Shown here: positions 57,600 through 64,000 of the stretch, in pieces
Layout: every line of letters starts with the position of its first letter
How positions within the stretch are numbered: the first letter of the stretch is position 1
The notes under the pieces: model-generated
What the model was told of the DNA's origin: nothing
Database searches by the model: none
Seen by the model: only the letters and a program-made list of their open reading frames with translations
Source: Paraburkholderia silviterrae
GTDB lineage: Bacteria; Pseudomonadota; Gammaproteobacteria; Burkholderiales; Burkholderiaceae
DNA: 64,000 nucleotides
Reading direction: 5' to 3'
Assembly (NCBI RefSeq): GCF_004353915.1
Contig: NZ_SMRP01000001.1
Coordinates: forward strand, 572,646 to 636,645
Position numbers and translations under genes: made by a program

Positions 57600-58403
57600 C
57601 TAAGGTGCGTCGGTCCAGACCGTGCTCCACGGCACACTCGCCGTATGCGCAGCGGGTACCGCGAACTCATCAGGATAGCCTACTTGCGCGAGATACAGGC
57701 CATCCGGCATGAAGGTCGGCGCGGCCTTCGTGCGGTCGAGCCCGGCCAGCACCTCGGCCATCCACGCGGCAGGATAGCGGCCCCGCCCCACCGCCACGAG
57801 GCCGCCCATCAGGTTGCGCACCATGTGGTGGAGAAAGGCATTCGCACGGAAGCGAAAGTGGATGAAGTCGCCGAGCGGCCGGATGTCGATCTGATACAGG
57901 TGCTTCACAGGCGTCTTCGACTGGCACTCGGACGAGCGGAACGCCGAAAAATCGTGCTCGCCGATCAGGCAGGCGGCCGCTTCGCGCATCGCGTCGACGT
58001 CGAGCGGCGTGTGGATCCATCCCGCGCGGCCCGCCAGCATCGGCGAGCGCACGGCGTTCACGTAGAGCGCGTAGTAGTACGTGCGCTCGAACGCCGAAAA
58101 GCGTGCGTGGAACGCCTCGGGCATCGGCTGCGCCCACTGCACAGCTACCGTCGATGGCAGGAACGCGTTGGTGCCACGCACCCACGAAAATGGCGTGCGG
58201 TCGAGATCGGTGTCGAAGTGCACGACCTGGCCGAGGCCGTGCACACCCGTGTCGGTGCGGCCCGCAACGACCGTGGGTAGCGGCACGGTCGCGAACTCGC
58301 GCAGCGCGCGCTCGAGCGTGTCCTGCACCGTCTTGCCGTGCGGCTGCGATTGCCAGCCGCAGAACGCGGCGCCGTCGTACTGGATTCCTAGCGCGATACG
58401 CAT
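57600..58403 (-). CDS. truA: tRNA pseudouridine(38-40) synthase
   Basis: 267 residues. [20 protein letters not shown] at the N terminus, catalytic Asp in [21 protein letters not shown] near 51, and [26 protein letters not shown] near 185. It modifies the anticodon stem-loop of several tRNAs. Lies 16 bases after fimV and 24 bases before the longest possible trpF start, so it is in the same transcript. Confidence 0.96.
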   Translation of the reverse strand: MRIALGIQYDGAAFCGWQSQPHGKTVQDTLERALREFATVPLPTVVAGRTDTGVHGLGQVVHFDTDLDRTPFSWVRGTNAFLPSTVAVQWAQPMPEAFHARFSAFERTYYYALYVNAVRSPMLAGRAGWIHTPLDVDAMREAAACLIGEHDFSAFRSSECQSKTPVKHLYQIDIRPLGDFIHFRFRANAFLHHMVRNLMGGLVAVGRGRYPAAWMAEVLAGLDRTKAAPTFMPDGLYLAQVGYPDEFAVPAAHTASVPWSTVWTDAP

Positions 58404-58419
58404 ATGACGGGCGTCGGCG

Positions 58420-60756
58420 TCAGGATAGCGGCGAGAGCGTCGACAGCAGCGCCTGCGCGTCGGCGCGCGTGGCGTGGTCGTTCGACTCGATCACTTCGTT
58501 GATCAGCGCGCGGGCGCCCGACAGGTCGCCGAGCGCGATGTATTCGTGCGCGAGGTCGAGCTTGTTGCGGGCGATGCGCGAAAGTTGCTCGTGCGTGAAG
58601 ACCGGCAGCGGCTCGGCGGAATCGGCCGGCAGATTCAGGTCGAAATCGAGCGTGAGCGCACCGAAGCGCGGCGCGCCCAGGCCCGCGATCGCGCCGGCGC
58701 CCGCGGTGCCTGCTTCGATGGCCTCGCCAACCGGCGGCTCGGGCGGCTGGACAAACGGCAGCGATTGACGCGCGATCGTCTCGGGCGTCGCGACCGGCTC
58801 CGTCGAGATCGGGACGCCCGGCATGGGCGCGGGCGTTTCGATGCGCGGCGGCAACGGCATGTCGAGGCCGCCGAGGGCATCGGCGGCGGACTTCGGAAAC
58901 TCCTGCGGGACTTCCAGCTTCGGTACTTCCTGATGGGGCATTTCTACTTTTTGTTCTAGTGGGACAGCGGATGCTGCAAACGCTTCTGGCGGCGCTTCGG
59001 ACGCGGCCTCGTCGCCCGGCATCGCGGGCGTGTGCAGATGCGGCGCTGCTGCCTCAGCAGGCGCCTCAGGTTCAGTCGACGCCTCGGGCGCCGACGCTTC
59101 GTTGGCGGCGGGTGCGTGCTGGTCGGCCGAAGCGCCCGGGATCGTCAGCTCGATCGGGCGCGGCTCGGCACTGCGCGCCTCGTGCGCGGCATCGGCCTCG
59201 GCCTCGGGCTGATCCTGGGCTTCGGCCTGGCGTGCCAGTTCCTCCATTTCGCCCACCGTGCGCAGCCCCACCAGCCCTTCGGGCGGCAATGCGGACGCGC
59301 CCAGTTCCGCTGCGGCGGCAAGGCTTGCGGCATCGGTTGCGCGATCGAGCGCGGCGTCATGCTGCGGCGCCTCGGCTTGTACCTTGGCCGCTTCAGCGGC
59401 CTTGGCGGCCTCCATTGCGGCTGCGGTGGCTGCAACCGCACCGGCCGACAACGGCGCAGCCGGCTGTGCAAGCGATTCGGGCGGAACCGGTGCATCCTCG
59501 CGCGCCGGCTGGGGCGCGGAAGTTGGCGTGGCGCTCGAGACGGCGGACGACGGCGGCACGTCCAGCGCATTGGCCGCATTGGCCGCATTGGCCGCAGGCG
59601 CCGGCTTGCGGCGCTTGCGCATGAGCAAGCGCACGATCAGCGCGACGAAAGCCAGCACGAGCGCGGCCACAACGCCCAGCGTCACGGGCGAGACCTCGGG
59701 CTGCGCGCCATGTGCGCCCAGCACCGCGCCGCCTCCGGCGGCACCGCCCTGCGCACCCGCCGTCCCGGCCGGAGCGCCGGCTACTTGCGCCTGCTTGCCG
59801 ATGCCGTGCTGCTGCAACGCCATCAGCACGCGATTCTTGAGTGCAAGCAACTGCTGCAGGCTCGACACCGTGACGGGCGCCGATGCCGCCGCGCCCGGCG
59901 TGGCGGACGCACCCGATGCCGCGCCTGCGGCCGGTGCGGCCTGGATCGCGCCGCTCCACGAATGGGCATCGCTGGCCGATGCGGGCTCCGCGCTCGCGTT
60001 CGCTGCGGCCGAAGCGCCGGACGCCGCCGCATTCGCTGCGCTCGCACCGGCCTCCATTGATGCCGACGCGCCAGCCGCACCGCTCGCCGCGGCCGTGCCG
60101 GCATTCGCGACCGTGCCGGCGCTTGCGCCTGTTGCGGCGCTGGCGGAAGCGGCCACAGTGGTCGCCGCATGGGTTGCGGCACTGGCGCCCGTGGCACCAG
60201 AAGCCAGGGCAGCGCCAGGCGCCGCAGCCGGCGCGCTCGCCGCAGCGGCAGGCGCCACTGCCGAAGCCCCCGCCGCAGGCGCCGAAGCAGCGGCTGCGGC
60301 GCTGGCCATATCGGGCGTGCCCGGCACGTTCAGCACGGCGCCCACTCTGAGGCGGCTCGGATCGTGCTTCATGAACGCTGCGGGATTCGCGTCGAACAGC
60401 GCCTGGCTCGCGCGCGCGAGCACCGTCTTGTCGTGCGACTGCGTGACATCGACTGCCACATCGTGCAGCGACTGCCCCGCGCGGACGGTGTACTGGCCGA
60501 CCACGGGCAGCGCCGCCGCAGCGGCGGAAGCGCCCGACGCGGCAGCAGCCGAACCGCTCGCCGCTGCTTGTGCCGTTGCTTGCGCCGCTGTCGGTGCCGC
60601 TGCTCGTGCCGCTGTCGGTGCCGCCTTGGCGCCGCCTTGCGCGTGAGCCACGCCGCAGGTACCGGCCATGGCGGCCATCGCCGCCGCAGAAACGGCAACG
60701 GCGATACGCCGCGCTTTCATGTTCAGGTTGGTAACGGATTCAAATCGAACGATCAT
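58420..60756 (-). CDS. fimV: FimV-family inner-membrane hub protein
   Basis: 778 residues. Signal peptide ([26 protein letters not shown]), a LysM domain ([17 protein letters not shown] ... [11 protein letters not shown], about 90-155), a long Ala/Ser-rich region (about 155-300), one transmembrane helix ([18 protein letters not shown], about 365-382), an acidic cytoplasmic part and the C-terminal FimV TPR-like domain ([24 protein letters not shown]). FimV organises type IV pili, polar proteins and cyclic-AMP signalling in pseudomonads. ATG 60756 has AGGG about 8 bases upstream; ATG 60720 would give a more usual signal peptide. Confidence 0.88.
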   Translation of the reverse strand: MIVRFESVTNLNMKARRIAVAVSAAAMAAMAGTCGVAHAQGGAKAAPTAARAAAPTAAQATAQAAASGSAAAASGASAAAAALPVVGQYTVRAGQSLHDVAVDVTQSHDKTVLARASQALFDANPAAFMKHDPSRLRVGAVLNVPGTPDMASAAAAASAPAAGASAVAPAAAASAPAAAPGAALASGATGASAATHAATTVAASASAATGASAGTVANAGTAAASGAAGASASMEAGASAANAAASGASAAANASAEPASASDAHSWSGAIQAAPAAGAASGASATPGAAASAPVTVSSLQQLLALKNRVLMALQQHGIGKQAQVAGAPAGTAGAQGGAAGGGAVLGAHGAQPEVSPVTLGVVAALVLAFVALIVRLLMRKRRKPAPAANAANAANALDVPPSSAVSSATPTSAPQPAREDAPVPPESLAQPAAPLSAGAVAATAAAMEAAKAAEAAKVQAEAPQHDAALDRATDAASLAAAAELGASALPPEGLVGLRTVGEMEELARQAEAQDQPEAEADAAHEARSAEPRPIELTIPGASADQHAPAANEASAPEASTEPEAPAEAAAPHLHTPAMPGDEAASEAPPEAFAASAVPLEQKVEMPHQEVPKLEVPQEFPKSAADALGGLDMPLPPRIETPAPMPGVPISTEPVATPETIARQSLPFVQPPEPPVGEAIEAGTAGAGAIAGLGAPRFGALTLDFDLNLPADSAEPLPVFTHEQLSRIARNKLDLAHEYIALGDLSGARALINEVIESNDHATRADAQALLSTLSPLS

Positions 60757-60855
60757 CAGATGCCCTGGCACACCGCTCGCGCGGCAGTCGATGAAACGGG
60801 AATTCGTTGCGTACGGGCGCACTGGCCATGTGCCAGTTTCCGGAAATCATCCGGA

Positions 60856-60889
60856 AATAAAAAAGCGCCGCGACAGGCGCGGCGCTTTT
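60856..60889 (-). terminator. Rho-independent terminator of asd
   Basis: AAAAGCGCCGCG (60861-60872) and CGCGGCGCTTTT (60878-60889), a perfect 12-bp inverted repeat with a 5-base loop. On the minus strand it is followed by TTTTTTATTT. It separates asd from fimV, so fimV and the trp block start a new transcript. Confidence 0.85.
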
Positions 60890-60931
60890 ATCACCCTGTC
60901 TACGCGTCATCAGGCGCGTAGTTTAATTCAT

Positions 60932-62053
60932 TCACTTGTCGAGCAGAATGCGCAGCATGCGACGCAGCGGCTCGGCGGCGCCCCACAGCAACTGGTCGCC
61001 CACCGTGAAGGCGGACAGATACTCGCCGCCCATCGCCAGCTTGCGCAGGCGGCCGACCGGCACCGAGAGCGTGCCCGTGACGACTGCCGGCGACAGCTCG
61101 CGCATCGAGACTTCGCGCTGGTTCGGCACGACCTTGACCCAGTCGTTGGCCGAGGCGAGGATGCCGTCGATCTCGTCGAGCGGCACGTCCTTCTTGAGCT
61201 TGATGGTGAGTGCCTGCGAGTGGCAGCGCATCGCACCGATGCGCACGCACAGGCCGTCCACCGGAATCGAGCCCGGCTGGCCCATGGCCGGCTTGCCGAG
61301 GATCTTGTTGGTTTCGGCGCCGCCCTTCCACTCTTCCTTCGACATGCCGTTGCCGAGGTCCTTGTCGATCCAGGGGATCAGCGAGCCCGCGAGCGGGACG
61401 CCGAAGTTCGCGGTCGGCATGGCGTCGCTGTTCATGGTGGCGAGCACCTTGCGGTCGATGTCGAGAATCGCCGACGACGGGTTCGCCAGATCGGTCGCGA
61501 CGGCCGCATTGAGCGCGCCCATTTGCGCGAGCAGCTCGCGCATGTTCTGCGCGCCCGCGCCCGACGCAGCCTGGTAGGTCATGGCCGTCATCCAGTCGAC
61601 GAGGTTCTCGCGGAACAGGCCGCCGAGCGCCATCAGCATCAGGCTGACCGTGCAGTTGCCGCCGATAAAATCCTTCTGGCCCTTGACGAGCGCGTCCTTG
61701 ATGACGTCGAGGTTGACCGGGTCGAGGATGATGACCGCGTCGTCCTTCATGCGCAGCGACGAGGCCGCGTCGATCCAGTAGCCGTTCCAGCCCGCCGCGC
61801 GCAGCTTCGGATACACCTCGTTGGTGTAGTCGCCGCCCTGGCAAGTGATGATGATGTCGCACTTCTTGAGCTCGTCGACGCTGTTCGCGTCCTTGAGCTT
61901 CGTCTCGTTTTTGGCGAACGACGGCGCTGCGCCGCCTGCGTTACTGGTGCTGAAAAACACCGGTTCGATCAGGTCGAAATCGCGTTCTTCCTGCATGCGC
62001 TGCATCAGCACGCTGCCGACCATGCCGCGCCAACCTACGAGACCTACGTTCAT
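60932..62053 (-). CDS. asd: Aspartate-semialdehyde dehydrogenase
   Basis: 373 residues. NAD(P)-binding [18 protein letters not shown] at the N terminus, catalytic Cys in [18 protein letters not shown] near 135, and [21 protein letters not shown] with the catalytic His near 278. It reduces aspartyl phosphate to the semialdehyde for Lys, Thr, Met and diaminopimelate synthesis. AAGGG lies 8-12 bases before ATG 62053. Confidence 0.97.
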   Translation of the reverse strand: MNVGLVGWRGMVGSVLMQRMQEERDFDLIEPVFFSTSNAGGAAPSFAKNETKLKDANSVDELKKCDIIITCQGGDYTNEVYPKLRAAGWNGYWIDAASSLRMKDDAVIILDPVNLDVIKDALVKGQKDFIGGNCTVSLMLMALGGLFRENLVDWMTAMTYQAASGAGAQNMRELLAQMGALNAAVATDLANPSSAILDIDRKVLATMNSDAMPTANFGVPLAGSLIPWIDKDLGNGMSKEEWKGGAETNKILGKPAMGQPGSIPVDGLCVRIGAMRCHSQALTIKLKKDVPLDEIDGILASANDWVKVVPNQREVSMRELSPAVVTGTLSVPVGRLRKLAMGGEYLSAFTVGDQLLWGAAEPLRRMLRILLDK

Positions 62054-62435
62054 GATTAACCCTTGAAATGGACACTTCCCCGCTTCGCTCGCCCGGCGTG
62101 GCCGCGCGGGGAAGATGAGCGGGCACGACGAGCGATCAACGAGTGGTGATCGTTTTGGTAATAATCGTTTTCGTGGTGATGGCGAGCGTAATCACACGGG
62201 CCGTGCCGTGGATGTTCGAAACAGAAGTGATCTGGGGGATCGTCGCCATCGAAACAATATACACGAAAACCGTAATTTCGCGCGGGGCCTACCCGCACTT
62301 TCCGCTATTTGCGACGGGCCTTGGCCGCGCCGCCGCCGCGCGTTTTGCGTACGCGCGCTTCTCAAGACATTGCGCGATACATCTGAAAAAAGGGCACGCC
62401 TGAATGCTGATCAGGCATACCCTTTTACGACTGCT
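62054..62435. other. 382-base leuB-asd gap with direct repeats and a doubtful small frame
   Basis: Contains GTGGTGAT at 62143 and 62173 enclosing two ATCGTTTT copies (62148, 62164), and the leuB terminator at 62386. On the minus strand a GTG-started 80-codon frame (62298-62056) rich in His, Asp, Tyr and Asn ([13 protein letters not shown]) ends 2 bases before asd. It could be a leader peptide, but the odd composition comes from the repeats, so I do not call it a gene. The asd promoter must lie here. Confidence 0.4.
62386..62427 (-). terminator. Terminator of leuB
   Basis: AAAAGGGCACGCCTGA and TCAGGCATACCCTTTT form a 16-bp stem with two mismatches (G-U capable in RNA) around ATGCTGA-like loop bases, followed by TTTTTT on the minus strand. 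It begins 9 bases after the leuB stop. Confidence 0.8.
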
Positions 62436-63503
62436 TTACAGCGCCGCGACCACCGCGTCGCCCATCGCCGCCGTGCCGACCTGCTTGCAGTCCGGCGTGA
62501 TGATGTCGCCCGTGCGATAGCCCTGTTCGAGCACCTTCTTCACTGCATTCTCGATGCGCTCCGCCTGCTCGGCGCGGCCGAGCGAATAGCGCAGCATCAT
62601 GGCGGCCGAGAGGATCGTCGCGAGCGGATTGGCGATGCCCTTGCCCGCGATATCCGGCGCCGAGCCGTGCGAGGGCTCGTACAGGCCCTTGTTGTTCTTG
62701 TCGAGCGAGGCCGAGGGCAGCATGCCGATCGAGCCCGTGAGCATGGCCGCTTCGTCCGAGAGGATGTCGCCGAACATGTTGCCGGTGACCACCACGTCGA
62801 ACGCCTTGGGCGCCTTCACGAGCTGCATGGCCGCGTTATCGACGTACATGTGCGAGAGCTCGACGTCCGGATATTCCTTCGAGACATCGATCATGATGTC
62901 CTTCCAGAACTGCGAGGTTTCGAGCACGTTGGCCTTGTCGACCGAAGTGAGCTTCTTCTGGCGCTTTTGCGCGGCCTGGAACGCCACGTGCGCGATGCGG
63001 CGCACTTCGGGCTCCGCATAGCGCATCGTGTCGAAGCCTTCGCGCGCGCCCTTGAAGTTGCCGTCCGGCGCCTCGCGCGTGCCGCGCGGCTGGCCGAAGT
63101 AGATGTCGCCGTTCAGTTCGCGCACGATCAGGATGTCGAGGCCCGAGACGATTTCCGGTTTCAGCGACGAAGCACCCGTCAGTTGCGGATAGCAGATCGC
63201 CGGGCGGAAGTTCGCGAACAGCTCCAGATGCTTGCGCAGGCCCAGAATGGCTTGTTCCGGACGCAGCGCGCGTTCGAGCTTGTCGTACTTCCAGTCGCCC
63301 ACGGCGCCGAAGAGGATCGCGTCGGCGGCCTTCGCCAGAGCGAGCGTGGCCTCGGGCAGCGGATGGCCGCTTGCCTCGTAGCCCGCGCCGCCAACGGGCG
63401 CTTCTTCCAGCTCGAACTTCTCGCCGAGCGCGTTGAGAACCTTGACGGCTTCCTTGATGATCTCGGGACCGATGCCGTCGCCCGGCAACACTGCAATCTT
63501 CAT
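62436..63503 (-). CDS. leuB: 3-isopropylmalate dehydrogenase
   Basis: 355 residues. [15 protein letters not shown] at the N terminus, [14 protein letters not shown] near 138, [15 protein letters not shown] near 190, and [27 protein letters not shown] near 240 with the metal-binding Asp residues. It oxidatively decarboxylates 3-isopropylmalate in leucine synthesis. ATG 63503 is the family start. leuC/leuD, usually upstream in this group, would lie beyond the window edge or elsewhere. Confidence 0.97.
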   Translation of the reverse strand: MKIAVLPGDGIGPEIIKEAVKVLNALGEKFELEEAPVGGAGYEASGHPLPEATLALAKAADAILFGAVGDWKYDKLERALRPEQAILGLRKHLELFANFRPAICYPQLTGASSLKPEIVSGLDILIVRELNGDIYFGQPRGTREAPDGNFKGAREGFDTMRYAEPEVRRIAHVAFQAAQKRQKKLTSVDKANVLETSQFWKDIMIDVSKEYPDVELSHMYVDNAAMQLVKAPKAFDVVVTGNMFGDILSDEAAMLTGSIGMLPSASLDKNNKGLYEPSHGSAPDIAGKGIANPLATILSAAMMLRYSLGRAEQAERIENAVKKVLEQGYRTGDIITPDCKQVGTAAMGDAVVAAL

Positions 63504-63680
63504 CTTTTGATTCCTCGATACGGTTTGTGTTGGGTGCGCTGTGCGCGCCGATGGTCGATTTAGGTTGTTTGAACAGGCTGGTGCCTGGGGTCTTGCGCTC
63601 GGGCCTTCGGTGCTATTGCCCTTTGGCCTTAACTTGTATTCGCGGCGGGCCGCATGCGTTGCCCCTGTGCGGGGCGGCAC

Positions 63681-63712
63681 CTACTTTTCTTTGCAGCCGC
63701 AAAGAAAAGTAG
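63681..63712. repeat. Perfect 14-bp hairpin CTACTTTTCTTTGC (Burkholderiaceae intergenic repeat)
   Basis: CTACTTTTCTTTGC (63681-63694), loop AGCC, then its exact complement (63699-63712). It is flanked by GGGGCGGCAC on the left and AAAGCGGC on the right. I recall this block as a dispersed extragenic repeat in Burkholderia-type genomes; no second copy lies in this window. Confidence 0.8.
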
Positions 63713-63813
63713 GCAAAAGAAAGCGGCTCACACCGCCAGTGTGACGCCGTCCCCCACTGCCCTGTCCTTCGGAGCGGCTCCGGAGCATCCGTCTCCTCGC
63801 ACACTCCGCCTTA

Positions 63814-63992
63814 GTGACAAAGGACTCATGCTTCCCGCCACGTGCTACGCGCGGGCGGAAGGGTCTGCATGGAAAACCAGGCGTGTGGCCAGGCCATACG
63901 CAGGAATCCTGCCAATACGCATGCACCCCACCGGTCTTGGGTTATGCCCCTCGGCGCGCGAAGCGCCGCCGGAGGTATGAGTCCTTAGTCAC
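63814..63992. repeat. 179-bp segment bounded by 22-base inverted repeats
   Basis: Left end 63814-63835 begins GTGACAAAGGACTCAT; right end 63971-63992 is ATGAGTCCTTAGTCAC at its outer side. The ends match as inverted repeats at 19 of 22 positions. The interior has no gene. It resembles a MITE-like or REP-type element; no target duplication could be confirmed at the window edge. Confidence 0.6.
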
Positions 63993-64000
63993 TCCGATAT

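Larger units (their letters stand above)
63504..64000. other. Intergenic region upstream of leuB with repeat elements, no gene seen
   Basis: About 500 bases to the window edge. It carries a perfect 14-bp hairpin and an inverted-repeat-bounded segment listed separately. Open frames here (for example 63613-63804 minus and 63654-63980 plus) run straight through the repeats, have no family features and look spurious. Confidence 0.6.

Noticed and set aside
62056..62298. Possible His/Asp-rich leader peptide before asd
   Set aside because: GTG start without a ribosome binding site. The striking residues arise from the local direct repeats, and no regulatory codon run specific to an aspartate-family amino acid is present.
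63613..63804. Small minus-strand protein upstream of leuB
   Set aside because: The frame translates the palindromic extragenic repeat; such frames are typical spurious annotations.

Overview
The window looks like a chromosomal segment of a Burkholderiaceae bacterium (Burkholderia, Paraburkholderia or a close relative). This rests on high GC with strong third-position GC bias, on gene order (DUF2782–thrB–BPSS1780-type membrane protein; leuB–asd–fimV–truA–trpF–trpB–methyltransferase–trpA–accD–folC–dedD–cvpA–purF–metZ), and on a hairpin-rich intergenic repeat near the right end. No rRNA, tRNA, CRISPR array, phage or insertion sequence was recognised.

Left region (1-22.2 kb) is a mosaic of small units. 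In order: the tail of an unidentified gene; two translationally coupled small membrane proteins; AMP nucleosidase; DUF2782, homoserine kinase and a membrane protein; a DUF3563 protein; a PHB-depolymerase-family esterase; a PAP2 phosphatase; a ModE-like regulator with two TOBE domains. Next comes a polyphosphate-flavoured neighbourhood (CHAD protein, YdcH-like protein, PPK2), then a divergent tautomerase/LysR pair and a secreted His/Ala/Pro-rich protein next to a large hairpin and 10-bp tandem repeats. The region ends with an Xre/RES toxin-antitoxin pair, a PrpA-type phosphatase, a three-subunit periplasmic dehydrogenase operon (Tat-exported small subunit, GMC flavoprotein, triheme cytochrome c) and a DUF1345 membrane protein.

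Middle region (22.5-41.3 kb) is one plus-strand alpha-glucan/trehalose operon: glgE–treS/maltokinase–glgB–glgX–treZ–malQ–treY. Five of its six junctions overlap or are separated by about 20 bases. Together the products can interconvert trehalose, maltose, maltose-1-phosphate and branched alpha-glucan: TreS-maltokinase and GlgE/GlgB build glucan, while GlgX, MalQ and TreY/TreZ trim it and release trehalose. GlgE carries an extra N-terminal GH13-like domain that seems to lack its catalytic acid.

Right region (41.4-64 kb): a CorC/HlyC-type membrane protein, a soluble histidine-kinase-like protein with a decayed ATPase domain, an FKBP isomerase and an AraC regulator precede a long minus-strand biosynthetic block. 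That block covers leucine, aspartate-family, tryptophan, fatty-acid, folate, purine and methionine synthesis, with FimV, TruA and an orphan DNA methyltransferase embedded in it.

Non-coding structure is unusually rich. Three minus-strand genes end inside 10-11-bp tandem repeats whose last unit supplies the stop codon. A 17-bp perfect stem abuts one of these arrays. A short AATRACAGGCCC motif recurs at three gene ends, and the right end holds a perfect 14-bp hairpin plus a 179-bp segment bounded by inverted repeats.
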